From NCBI GenBank assembly GCA_027627225.1, contig CM051025.1, positions 58,997,681 to 59,061,680 on the forward strand: a stretch of 64,000 nucleotides of DNA. Reading direction: 5' to 3'. The stretch comes from Congeria kusceri. Taxonomy: Eukaryota > Mollusca > Bivalvia > Myida > Dreissenidae. Position numbers and translations under genes: made by a program. Position 1 is the stretch's first letter. Each line of letters begins with the position of its first letter. Positions 42,226 to 53,697 of this stretch are shown here, in pieces. The notes under the pieces are model-generated. The model worked only from the letters and a program-made list of their open reading frames with translations, searched no databases and was not told the origin of the DNA.

Positions 42226-44000
42226 AGCTCACCTGAGCACAACCTGCTAATGGTGAGCTTTTAGGATCGCCTTTTGTGCGTCGTCTGTCGTATGTCAACA
42301 TTTTCATTCAAAGAACATCTCCTCCTAAACCACTGGGCAGATTTTCACCAAACTTCACAGGAATGATCCTTGGGTGACCCTCTTTCAAAATTTTTCAAAT
42401 CGTTATGGTCCACTGCATATGTAGGTCACCAGAGCTAAAAATTGATTTAAAAACTGAAAACTTTAAAAAATCTTCTCTAAAACCACAAGGCTTGGAGCTT
42501 TCATATTTGATATGTGACATCCTCTAATGGTCCTCTACAAAGTTTGTTCAAATGATGCCCCTGGGGTCAAAACTGGCCACGCCTTGGGGGTCACATGGTT
42601 TATATAGACTTGAATAGCAAAATGACTTTAAAAATTTCTCCTCTGAAACCGCAAGGCCCAGAGGTTTCATATTTGGTATGTAACATTGTATAGTGGTCCT
42701 CTACAAAGATTGTTCAAATGATGCCCCTGGGGTCAAAAGTAGCCACACACCGGGGTCACATGGTTTATATATACTTAAATAGCAAAATGACTTTAAAAAT
42801 CTTCTCCTCTGAAAATTCAAGGCCTAGAGGTTTCATATTTTGTATGTAACATTGTATAGCGGTCCTCTACAAAGATTGTTCAAATGATGCCCCTGGGGTC
42901 AAAACTGGGCACATCCCGGGGTTTACATGGTTTATATAGACTTAAATAGCAAAATGACTTTTAAAATCTCTTCTAAAACCGCAAGGCCCAGGCGTATCAT
43001 ATTTGGTATGAAATATTGTATAGTGGTTCTCTACAAAGATTGTTCAAATGATGCCCCTGGGGTCAAAACTGGCCACATCCCCGGGGGGCACAATGTTTAT
43101 ATAGACTTAAATAGCAAAATGACTATACAAATCTTCTTTTCTGAAGCCGCAAGGCCCAGAGGTTTCATATTTGGTATGTAACATTGTATAGTGGTCCTCT
43201 ACAAAGATTGTTCAAATGATGCCCCAGGGGTCAAAAGTAGCCACACCCCGGGGGTCACATGGTTTATATATACTTAAATAGCAAAATGACTTTAAAAATC
43301 TTCTCCTCTGAAACTTCAAGGCCTAGAGGTTTCATATTTTGTATGTAACATTGTATAGCGGTCCTCTACAAAGATTGTTCAAATGATGCCCCTGGGGTCA
43401 AAACTGGGCACATCCCGGGGGTTACATGGTTTATATAGACTTGAATAGCAAAATGACTTTTAAAATCTCTTCTAAAACCGCAAGGCCCAGGCGTTTCATA
43501 TTTAGTATGAAACATTGTATAGAGGTTCTCTACAAAGATTGTTCAAATGATGCCCCTGGGGTCAAAACTGGCCACATCCTCGGGGGTCACAATGTTTATA
43601 TAGACTTAAATAGCAAAATGACTATACAAATCTTCTTTTCTGAAGCCGCTAGGCCCAGAGGTTTCATATTTGGTTTGTAATGTTGTATAGTGGTCCTCTA
43701 CAAAGATTGTTCAAATGATGCCCATAGGGTCAAAACTGGCCACACCCTGGGGCTCACATGGTTTATATAGACGTAAATGCCAAAATGATTTTAAAATTCT
43801 TCTCCTCTGAAACCACAAGGCCCAGAGGTTTTATATTTGGTTGGAAACATTGTATAGTGATCCCCTTCAAAGATTGTTCAAAAGATGCCCCTGGGGTTAA
43901 AACTGGCCACGTTCTGGGGGTCACATGGTTTGTATCAACTTAAATAGCAAAATGACTTAACTCTTCTTCTCTGAAACCGCAAGACCCAGTGTTTTGTTAA
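42226..44000 (+). repeat. ~165-bp tandem array with TTAGCTCACCTGAGCACAA header
   Basis: The header TTTTTAGCTCACCTGAGCAC ends in GTCGTCTGTCGT. About ten units follow, with ATTGTTCAAATGATGCCCCT, GGGGTCAAAACTGGCCACA, ATGGTTTATATAGACTTAAA and AGGCCCAGAGGTTTCATATT. A higher-order pattern of two to three unit types repeats about every 500 bp, so 42927-43181 and 43426-43680 give near-identical frames. Confidence 0.92.
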
Positions 44001-45060
44001 CCAGAAATTGAAGGAAATTTCCGTTATTAGATTGGAGTAAGTTGTTGGGCGGGCTGGTGATCGGGCAGGCAGCCGGGCATTTCCGCTCTCTAACTCGAGA
44101 ACGGATTGAGCTATTGTAATGAATCTAAATACATAGATACCTTATAGCGAGACCTCGCATGGGATTGCTAATGGGATGGGTGGGGTCATGGTCACTGTAA
44201 CTAAAAATAGAAGAACGGTTTCAGCTCAATAACTTAAGAACGCATTGAGATATTTTAATGAAAATTAATACATAGATACCTTATATCGAGACCTCGATCT
44301 GGATCGCATATAGGGTGGGTGGGGTCAAGGTCACTGTTACTAAAATAGAAAAACGGTTTCCGCTCAATAACTTGAGAACGCATTGAGATATTTTAATGAA
44401 ACTTAATACATAGATACCTTATATCGAGACCTTGCTTGGGATTGCATATGGGTTGGGTGGGTTAAAGGTCAAGGTCACTGTCACTAAAAATAGAAAAACA
44501 GTTTCTGCTCAATAACTTGAAAACGTATTGAGATATTTCAATGAAACTTAGGATGTAGATACCTTATATCGAGACCTCACTTGGGATTGCATATGGGATG
44601 GGTGGGGTCAAGGTCAAGGTCAATTACTAAAAATAGAAAAATGGTTTCCGCGCGATATCTTGAGAACTCATTGCGATATTTTAATGTAACTTAATACTCA
44701 TATCTTATATCAAGACCTCACATGGGATTGCTTATGGGTGGGTGGGGTCAAGGTCACTTATTAAAAATAGAAAAACGGTTTACGCTCAATTACTTAAGAA
44801 CGCATTGAGATATTTTAATGAAACTTCCTACTTAGATACCTTATATCGAGACCTCACTTTGGATTACATATGGGGTGGGAGGGGGGGGGTCGAGGTCAAG
44901 GTCACTGTTACTAAAATAAAAAAGCAGTTTCTGCTCAATAACTGGAGAACTTATTGAGATGTTTTAATGAAACTACATACATAGATATATCAAGACGTCG
45001 GTTGGGATTGCATATCGGGTGGGTGGGGTCAAAGTCACCATTACTAAAAATATACTAAAA
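44001..45060 (-). repeat. Reverse-oriented 'satellite B' array, ~140-bp units
   Basis: About seven units with ATACCTTATATCGAGACCTC, GGGTGGGTGGGGTCAAGGTC and TAAAAATAGAAAAACGGTTT, the reverse complement of the 9660-10620 core. It is inserted in the ~165-bp array. Confidence 0.9.
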
Positions 45061-45420
45061 ATTTTTGTGCTAACTTTGATGCATTTCGTTCACAAAATTT
45101 GGTTTTCTTGTAATTGGTATGTAACATGGTAAAGTGGTCCTCTACAAAGATTGTTCAAATGATGTACCTGGGGTAAAAAATGGCCACCCCCTGTGGGTCA
45201 CATAGTTTATATAGATTTAAGTAGCAAAACCACAAGGCCCAGTGGTTTCATATTTGGTTTGTAATATTGTATAGTGGTTCTCTACAAATATTGTTCAAAT
45301 TATACCACTGGGGCAGAAAGTGGCCACGGCCTGTGGGTCACATGGTTTATATACACTATACAAATCTCTTGAAACTGCAAGGCCCAGATCTTTATACATT
45401 GGATATTGGGCTTCTATGTA
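45061..45420 (+). repeat. Resumption of the ~165-bp array
   Basis: CTACAAAGATTGTTCAAATG and AAGGCCCAGTGGTTTCATAT return after the satellite B block; two decayed units. Confidence 0.85.
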
Positions 45421-46038
45421 GTGTTTGAAACAGTCTGAACAAATTGACCTGTGAATACATTTAATATATATTGCAATTAAATTATCAGTTTGTAAGGTTT
45501 ATTGTTGATGGTTTCTGATTTATTTGTTGATTTTTATTTGCTAAGATTGTCAATTGTGCTTCATGCATGACTAATAAAATATGGTTCTGATCAATCAGGT
45601 TCATTTTAAGTAAAAGTACAGAAGCATGGTAGCATAGTAACATTTAACCTCCGCTGAACTGTACATTTACATTAGTAAATAAGTTACAGGATTAGTTATT
45701 TTTAAAGAATTTCTATTAAAATGTTTATAAAGCCAAGGATGAATATGGAAGTTAAACCGTAGGCAAAGTGTTAGAACAGTTTGTCAATACTTTTAAATTC
45801 TATGTGAACATTGTGATTGCTGTCGTACGTGATATTAGTGATTTTATACTCTGTTGGAGTAGTTGTTCTCCTATGTATATTAATTAATTGTATATTTTTA
45901 TCTATACTCGGTATACACAACACTTGTTTTCGAGATAGATTTGTAAGCCTATTGAACACTCACAGTGACTGTATGCTACATGTATTTGAAGTGAAATCGA
46001 CAGCCTATTATATTCTGTGAAGTTTGAAGTAGTACCTA

Positions 46039-46298
46039 GGGTGGTATTCTCGAAGCATCTTAAGCTAACTTTTATCCTTATCCTTAAATTTGGAAATTTC
46101 CTCAACTGTATAATTCCATGAAGCAACAGTTTAGCACTTAGTAACGCTTTAAAATAGCATCATTATGAAAGTGTTATTTGAGAAATATCAACAGCATATG
46201 CCTCTGTTTATTAAGTAAAGAAATATAATACATTCAAATTTTGCACTTAAGTGAAAATATTTAAGAAATTACTTAAGATGCTTTGTGAATACCAGCCC
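46039..46298. mobile_element. MITE with GGGTGGTATTC / GAATACCAGCCC ends
   Basis: GGGTGGTATTCTCGAAGCAT plus CTTAAG is mirrored by CTTAAGATGCTTTGTGAATA plus CCAGCCC. 260 bp, no coding region. A shorter relative is at 1115-1331. Confidence 0.85.
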
Positions 46299-47027
46299 AG
46301 ATGTATAGAAATAAACCACATTCGTGCATGTATTAGTGTCTTTAATAACTAAATGTACATGATTTTGACAGAGATATGTCTACAAGTTATGTATTGAATG
46401 GCTAGTCATGATAGAGAACTCTAGCTAGTGTTTCCTTTATAAACTCTGATTACCTCCCTTGAAAATCATATAACACTAGCAGTTAATGTCTCTGACATCT
46501 CATATTGTATATAATAGCAAAAGTTATAACAATCCTAGTGATAGATTTCAGTGATGTTGTATATTGTAGTATATTTTTACTCCTAAATTTATGTTTCACA
46601 AATATTGTATGTGATATAGTGAAATACATGTTAAAACCGTTTGTCTGTGTTGTATCTTGGACATTTTTCAGTGGGCCAAAACAAAATTCTGTGTTTCGGG
46701 CAACCCGACCCTACCTAGCGAAAACCCCCCAACGTTAAAGTTTTTAGCGAAGTTTTTTTTGCCTTGGTGACCTTGATTGATCATTTGGGTGTCATTTTGT
46801 CGTACCTTTTCATTGGAATGTTTTTGAATAGCCTGTTAACCTAATGTACAATTTATAGTTTTATAACATAAATTATTATGGTCATAAATTGTCATTAACA
46901 TGTGCATTGGTCAGAAAGTTTGAGATCGGCATGTATTTGAAACCATCATTGCAATATTGTTTGCAAAGTTGTTTGTGCACTTGAACGTCATTTAAATGGC
47001 CTTGTATAAGGTTTTCAAGACTACATA

Positions 47028-47336
47028 ATGCACCTATCAAGGGAGGGGGAGCGGCCGGCATATACGGGACCTAAGACTAAAAGCTATTCCAGACAGGCGG
47101 GAATTTGACATGCCGAATGATTCCGGGTTGTGGGAAATAGACTGTTCAGATTTTAGATCACGGTAATATTGCCCCCGGACCATTTGATACACCAATTAAG
47201 CATCTCCCATTGAGGGGATTTAGACAAAAATGCTTGGTTTTAGGGTGGGGAATTAGACCCCCAAAAATACAATTAGTCAAATTCTCCTGAGTTTGCCCGC
47301 CGCTTCCACACTGGGAGAAAATTTAGATAGGTGCAT
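47028..47336. mobile_element. MITE with ATGCACCTATC terminal repeats
   Basis: Perfect 11-bp inverted ends. Inside are GGGAGGGGGAGCGGCCGGC and GCCCGCCGCTTCCACACTGG, also inverted. Fragments lie at 13376 and 51986. Confidence 0.82.
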
Positions 47337-47464
47337 AAGTTAACAATACCTTGACATTTTTGGTGAAATCCATTCTTAATGATGCTTGCTTTTAACATTG
47401 AGCAAGACTGCTGAGTACAATAAGTTGAACATTTAAAGTAAATAAGCAATGGAGAGCCTTCGGT

Positions 47465-47660
47465 GATAAACCTGCTTGGTGTAAGTCATTCATAAACTTA
47501 GACCTGCTTGGTGTAAGTCTTTCATAAACTTAGACCTGCATGGTGTAAGTCATTCATAAACTTAGACCTGCTTGGTGTAAGTAATTCATAAACTTAGACC
47601 TGCTTGGTGTAAGCCATTCATAAATTTAGACCTGCTTGGTGTAAGTCATTCATAAACAAC
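47465..47660 (+). repeat. 34-bp minisatellite, six copies
   Basis: Unit GACCTGCTTGGTGTAAGTCA plus TTCATAAACTTA, with single-base variants. Confidence 0.95.
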
Positions 47661-47983
47661 ACTGTGTGTGAAGATCATTTGCTGCTGTAAGACAGTGGCA
47701 GATTTGGCAGCAAATATCCTGGTTTTGAATGGCAAACATTATATACATGTACAACTTGAGGTCCCAATTTACTAGTTGTGTATCGATGAGTTTGGTGAAA
47801 CCCTTTAAGGATCCTAGGGATTTTCTCTTCTCTAGTTTTGTTTTGAAATGACAAAACCTGCTTGAGCTAAACTTCTGCAGATGGATACATCAGTGGATAT
47901 GTTGTTTAGAAAGTTTTGGCATAAATTGTAAACAAAATTACCAATGATGTACGTATAATGACCAGCAAAGCCTGACACTTGAA

Positions 47984-48165
47984 TATGAGGCTCTCATTAG
48001 CGCAGTTGTTGGCACATTCGCTTCTCACCTAGGCTGCACGGGTTTGCTCCCCACTCGGCGCAAGTGAGTTTGGTTGGTGGTCACTATACTGCCGGTATGA
48101 TACCGGACAGGTGGGGTTTCCTCTGGGTACTCCGGCTCATCAAGACATCACCAAAATTAAAAATA
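47984..48165 (+). mobile_element. tRNA-derived SINE-like element
   Basis: The head GCTCTCATTAGCGCAGTTGT resembles a tRNA with box A, followed by GCACGGGTTTGCTCCCC, a decayed box B. The body (GGTGGTCACTATACTGCCGG, ACAGGTGGGGTTTCCTCTGG) is, as I recall, repeated across bivalve genomes. No clear target duplication. Confidence 0.65.
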
Positions 48166-48840
48166 TTTCAGTAAAAGATAAATAGCTGGAAATTGCAGCT
48201 ATGATTCAAAATTCATCCCTACTTGTGATGAATCTACAAGTAAATTAGGTACTGGTGCTGGGACACGCCTTGGGTCCTCACATAATGCAGCTTCAGCGGG
48301 GAAGGACCTCATCCACTTCGAAAATACATACATACGCATCTGAACAAAGACCAAGAAGGGGAGTCTTGCCAATAGCTTTATATAATTGGACAAATACGCT
48401 GATCACAGAGGAGGCAATGCTCTGGTAATATGTGACAGGAACATTGAAGTCCTACGGTGTTTTCTTTGGTAAAGCTTTCATAAATTGCCTACACACTGTG
48501 TAATTAACACAACTTTCTGGAAAAGTATCTTCATCTACTTAAGACACTTTATTATATACTCATACATCTGTATTACATGGAAGTTGGACCAAGAGCATCA
48601 CGTTAGAAGTGAAAGCACATTGTATTAAGAAATCATACATATTGATGTATTAATTAATAACATTTCTTGTAAGGTTACCAGTAAACAATGAAAGTTAGAT
48701 GCGTAAACATATAATGCGAATTTGAATAATTATTCTTCATACCAAGTCTATAATTACAATATTGAACATTTCAATTGTTCATAGACTTTTTAACATTTGA
48801 AGGTTATGTTAACAATATATAAATATAAATAAATAATAAA
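48166..48840. other. Intergenic, nothing recognised
   Basis: No supported gene or repeat apart from a (TA)n run at 48845-48865. Confidence 0.5.
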
Positions 48841-48876
48841 TAAATTATATATATATATATATATGATTACGTGACT

Positions 48877-48996
48877 GGTATATTACAATTGCTTATTTAT
48901 ATTTAAAACAATTTAAACTAGGAACATACAAATTTAAACTAGGAACATCCTAGTTTAAATTTTGCTTTAAATATAAATAAGCAATTGTAATATACC
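48877..48996. repeat. 120-bp perfect hairpin-forming inverted repeat next to tRNA-Gln
   Basis: 31-bp arms at 48877-48907 and 48966-48996 are exact reverse complements. Inside, AATTTAAACTAGGA and TCCTAGTTTAAATT form a second stem. It lies 64 bases past the 3' end of the tRNA gene. Confidence 0.93.
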
Positions 48997-49059
48997 ATGC
49001 TGTACAAAAAAGGACATTTGAATTGTCGAGTACAACAAATAAAAAAGAAAAAAATTATT

Positions 49060-49131
49060 AGGTTCCACCGAGATTTGAACTCGGATTGCAGGATTCAGAG
49101 TCCTGAGTGCTAACCATTACACCATGGAACC
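49060..49131 (-). tRNA. tRNA-Gln (anticodon CTG)
   Basis: The minus strand reads GGTTCCATGGTGTAATGGTT at the 5' end, with box A in the D arm. The anticodon loop has CTCTGAA (CTG). Box B is GAGTTCAAATC and the acceptor closes as GGTGGAACC with discriminator T. All stems pair and there is no intron. T-rich runs follow on the transcribed strand, as expected for Pol III termination. Confidence 0.95.
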
Positions 49132-49263
49132 GTTATACGCTGTGTTGTAAATATTTTGTACTTAACCTAATACTATCGCCGTGCAATCCAATCTATATAT
49201 AGCAACCAATCGACTAAAGTATATTGTGGAAAACCTCGAGGGTATCCCCCAGAAAATATGCTG

Positions 49264-49271
49264 TGACGTCA
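49264..49271 (+). promoter_or_regulatory. CRE-like TGACGTCA upstream of the putative exon at 49575
   Basis: A perfect palindromic TGACGTCA about 310 bases before the putative ATG and 133 bases upstream of the tRNA-Gln 5' end. It may serve the putative gene. Motif evidence only. Confidence 0.35.
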
Positions 49272-49574
49272 TTTGTGTACATATTGTATCTACAATTAAC
49301 TGCCGGCGGCCCTGTGGTCATGAGTCAGTGATCGCAAGACCGCCTACAAAATTACGGTAAACTACAAGATGCCAAACTGCTGTCACTGCATATAATATTC
49401 AGTATATTGATGTACATACACTAGAGGATAACGTTATTCATTTAAATATTTCAGAAAGTGTTTTTGTGATACGTTCTTGTCGTATAAACTCGTTTGACAG
49501 TTGTGTCAACAAAAGATTGCAAAAGGGGTGTGCACTGCGTCGAAACAAGGGGAATTAAAGGTAGGTGTGGCTCG

Positions 49575-49692
49575 ATGAGTGTAAAGGATGTACGAGACAA
49601 TCGCTTTGACATTTGTAAACATTTTACCGGTAACGATGTATTTCGAAATCATTCACATCAGATTAGTTTAAGCGATTTAATACATTCTACAG
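49575..49692 (+). CDS. Possible first coding exon of an unidentified gene
   Basis: ATG at 49575 opens 39 codons plus one base, beginning MSVKDVRDNRFDICKHFTGN and ending SLSDLIHST, then a perfect donor ACAG|GTAAGT. Composition is more balanced than the flanks, and a CRE-like site lies 300 bases upstream. The frame is open upstream to 49494 without another ATG. I do not recognise the protein and found no second exon in the remaining 14 kb, so a long first intron or a non-coding transcript is possible. Confidence 0.35.
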
Positions 49693-51460
49693 GTAAGTCG
49701 TGGCGTTGATATTTTAGTGTACATGTACATACAGTCATAATTATATGGGCATGTTTGCATGACCAGATCTATACTATTTTGTTTTATTTGTATATACAGA
49801 TTGGTTACATGAGCATATTAAGGAATGTAAATTCTACCGATCCAAATATGTTATCAGTGTATGCATTATATATGGAACTATAGATTAATTGCTATTATTG
49901 CGCAATTTATTTTATTGTTCAATGTACATTGCCAAAACCCCTTGATAATTGATCTATTAGGACATGCATAGCGGAGTTGCTAGAATTCAAATCAACGTAA
50001 AATTGCTCCGTTAAGTGAGATTAGAAGTGAGATGCTTGCAATCACACTACACATCATCAATTGACATTTAGCTAGATTACACAAGACGTCATGCAGCTGT
50101 TTTTATATATAATTATAAGATTATACCATGAGCTGGTGGTGGAACATTTCTTTTTTTTCGAACTAAAAATAAGATTATGTCACCTTTATGATCATTCATG
50201 AATTTAGCATTGATTGTCTGCATATAAATGGTCATTTTCATTATGTCATTTGACATGGTTTATCACAGTAGATATATGTTTGTGGAGAAAAAGACAGTTT
50301 TATTGAGTCATTATTGATGACAAGCTGGAAACATTTCTAGCATTCGTCACATTACCTGTACAGTTTATTACGTGAGTGGAGCTAATGTTTACTGTGCATT
50401 GCAAATGAAGTACATTAAAGGCCACATCCCAAGCCCCCTGGCAATGTTCAAGGTCTTTAATGGATATCATCAGTGATGCATCCTACCTTTAATTAAGTAT
50501 CTAAGGTTAAATATGTTTCTATGGTGATTTTAATTGCCTACAACTGGCTCTCTATACCAGTAACTGGCAAGTGTCATTTTAAATGAGTTGCTCTGTCGAT
50601 TTTTCTGCCTTAAATTGGCAAATTTATCAGGGTAAGAAATATAGGTCGGCATCTATTTCAATTGCTGTTAGATTTTACACTCGGATGAAGATGAAATAAT
50701 ATAGAGTATAGCATGATGATAACAATGTTTACATTGTTCGTGATCAAGGATAGATTGAAGACTGAACTGTTCAAATTTCAGTTAATAATAACTTTGAACT
50801 CTACATATACACACAGTTTTAGCTAGTTATGTGCAGTTTTAAACTGTAGTGTAAAAATGTCATTTTAAGAGGAATAATTAGGAAACAGTATTTGATATGA
50901 ATTTACCGTACATAAGTATGTGTTGGCAAACATTTTCTTCACTAGTTTGTATAAACATAATGAATTATATAAATCATATCAAATGTAACGAGCTTTAAAC
51001 CTGTTTATTGCAAATGTGTGTGCATCTGAAACCAAGTTGTTTATCTGGAGAGACAGGAGATTGAAATCAGACTGGCCAAGTTGTAACATTTTGCACAGCA
51101 TATTCAACCTGTTGGTTGTATTTTTTTTCGAAATATGATCATGTACATTATTTGTTGAGCAGCACATAAACATTATGCAAAAGCCGATCCATTTACACTG
51201 AATACAGTATTTTGATTGTGTTTCTATATCTGTAACTGTTACTTGTAATAATTGTATCCAGCCTAAAGCAGTTAAATAAAGATCCGTGCAGTTATTCAAC
51301 CACCATGCCTAATGTCTTTTTTGGGCTCGTTGCTCATGTCCTAGTTTTGAGTCCAAAATACACCTTGCAACTGTATACGGCATTCAGACTGTTAAAGTTT
51401 ATGAATCAGTTAGATCACAATAACAGCAGAAGTGGATAGATATTGTGAACCTACATTAAA
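49693..51460 (+). other. AT-rich sequence after the putative exon, nothing recognised
   Basis: No second exon with matching phase and splice sites was found; no strong repeats. Confidence 0.45.
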
Positions 51461-51462
51461 AG

Positions 51463-51732
51463 ATATGAGGCGCGTCGTGGGAAAACCGGACTTAATGCAT
51501 CTGCGTAAAGTGTTGTCCCGGATTAGCCTGTGCAGTCTGCACAGGCTAATCCGGGATGGCACTTTCCGCTTTTATGGTGTTTTCTGTTCCAAGGAAGTCT
51601 CTTCTAACCATAAATTCACTTTAGGCAGAAAGTGTGGTCTTGGATTAGCCTGTGCGGACTGCACAGGTTAATCCCAGGACGACACTTTACACACATGCAT
51701 TAAGACCGGTTTTCCCACGACGCGCCTCATAT
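51463..51732. mobile_element. Fold-back MITE, copy 6 (perfect 27-bp terminal repeats)
   Basis: The outer 27 bases (ATATGAGGCGCGTCGTGGGA and on to CCGG) are exactly inverted at the right end. Inside, CCTGTGCAGTCTGCACAGG is itself a palindrome and the arms pair again around AAGTG. This is the best-preserved copy, 270 bp, and shows no coding potential. Confidence 0.93.
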
Positions 51733-51985
51733 AACTGAAATCTCAGTACATTCGATATCAGTTTTTTAACCTGTAAGATTTCACTTGTTCAGTATATGTC
51801 TCAATTTCAGTTGAATGCAAGACACGCCATATACATACATACATTGACTGGGGTGATATAAGTTGGTGAAGATACTAGAGTTGGGTTTCTATAGCATGAA
51901 ATCTGCAGCTGCAAAAACACATGATGCAGCATTGGGGTTGAAATCAGGACAGTCACATAAGATAATGCATGCTAATCATGCAATG

Positions 51986-52150
51986 TTATGCACCTATCAA
52001 TATTTTCCCCCAGGGGGGAGCGGCGGGCTGACCCATGGTAATTTGACAAATTTTTGGGGGTCTATTTCCCCAGCCTTGAGTCAAGCAAATTTATCTAAAT
52101 CGCCCGATGAGCGATTTTATCCGGATGCGGACCACATCTTATCTAACTTA
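51986..52150 (+). mobile_element. Fragment of the ATGCACCTATC MITE
   Basis: TTATGCACCTATCAATATTT, CCCCCAGGGGGGAGCGGCGG and GACAAATTTTTGGGGGTCTA match the family; the right terminus is lost. Confidence 0.7.
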
Positions 52151-53236
52151 GCATGTTAAACAAAGGGTTGTTATACATAAACATTGGGAAAATAGAAAAA
52201 ATAGTCTAGATATACCTGGATAACTCAAACTAAGTCTTGCGGAGTACAATAACTCGGTAATAACGGGTAACCTTTAAATGAATCATGTCGGACGCTATAG
52301 ATATAATTGTTAGATGCTTTATTATATTTTTTTAATCCGCCACATGTGAATGTTTCCGCATAATGGCATAAATATTTGCAGCCGATGTTATTAAAATGTT
52401 TAACAGCTTCTACTCAGACATTGTAAATATTTGAAAATAAACTAAATAATATTCGACGGTTATTTGCGGATTGATGGAAAAGCCTGTCCGTATACAATTA
52501 TTGCGGATACGAATGCGAATAGGGACATATGGAAAAGCAGCCTAAAACCCTACTATTGTGGCAACTACTTTTACATCTGGCCAAATGACAATGAAAGTTC
52601 TCAATCTCAAACTTACCGGTAGTCCTAACTTAAAATAATAGCCAATGGCATTCAGTTGTAATATGTAACAACCGATTTAATTGGACAATATTTTAAATAA
52701 TAGCCAATGGTAGTCTGGCAAGTGCAGAAGTTGAGCTTTAAATGCAGTTTATAATGTTTTGGGTAAACAAATAAAAACTCTTTTTTTTCTGGGCGAACTC
52801 ATGATAAGTGTTGTAACATAACAAAAATACAGTCAGATTTTTGTGTTACCGAGTGTGGATGAATAATGTCTTTAACAACAAATGAAACTATCATAAATGT
52901 GTAAAAAGGAAGTGGGTTTTCTATAATCCGCTGCTATCATATTTCAATTCACAGAGTCATATTTATTCGTTATAACTCATTGTTTTACGATACTCCCTGA
53001 AAAGTAGACAGGTTCTTCTGAACAGACTTATTGGAATCCAACTGTATGACATTTGTTGAACTATTCAAGCCCTTTTCAAATTTTGAGACACTTAAGACAA
53101 GGTGCAGGAAATAATATATTATGTTTTCGATAAGGAAGTTGATATTGATATTGTTGGAGTACTGGCATGCCATGTTGGCAGATAAACTGTGTACTCAAGG
53201 ACAACCGGAACTTGTAGGATAACTCCGCAATAAATG
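52151..53236. other. Intergenic, nothing recognised
   Basis: No supported gene; contains two AATAATAGCCAATGG(C/T) words at 52636 and 52696. Confidence 0.45.
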
Positions 53237-53526
53237 CCTTAAAAAGTGAAATGATACCAGTTTGTGGCTCCTATGTAGGTGTATAATTGATATGATACCG
53301 AAGTGTTTGTAAGAGTTGATGGTTCAGCGCTCAGTTAGGTATGGCTTTTAATATTTATTAAATATAAATGTAAAAACTTTTATTTCAGTAATAAATAAAT
53401 TCCTTGAAAAGTGATATGATACCAGTTTATTGTTCCAGTGTGGGTGGAACTTAATTTGATATGATACCGAATTTCTTACAAGATTGATGGTAAAGCTCTC
53501 AGTAAGGTATGGCTTTTAATATTTAT
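53237..53526 (+). repeat. Direct repeat, two diverged ~125-bp copies
   Basis: 53237-53355 and 53401-53526 share GATACCAGTTTxTxG, GATATGATACCGAA, TTGATGGTxxAGCxCTCAGT and AGGTATGGCTTTTAATATTT. Confidence 0.8.
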
Positions 53527-53534
53527 ATAAATAA

Positions 53535-53697
53535 TGAGTGTCGTGTAAAAACCAGGCTTAATGCACGTGTGTAAAGTGTTGTCCTGGATCAGCCTGTGCA
53601 GTCCGCACAGGCTAATCCTGGACGGCACTTACCGCCTACAGTGGATTTATGTTTAGAAGAGACTTCTAAGCCCGGTTTTCTCATGACACACGCCTCA
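53535..53697. mobile_element. Fold-back MITE, copy 7 (internal deletion)
   Basis: Left arm, centre to GTTTAGAAGAGACTTCT, then a jump to AAGCCCGGTTTTCTCATGAC and the right end. The right inner arm is deleted. Confidence 0.82.

Noticed and set aside
42927..43943. Repeated plus-strand proteins beginning MVYIDLNSKMT
   Set aside because: Products of the ~165-bp satellite; similar frames arise from each unit and there is no gene structure.
49494..49574. N-terminal extension of the putative exon at 49575
   Set aside because: The open frame begins at TTG, not ATG, and shows no coding signal; the first ATG is at 49575.
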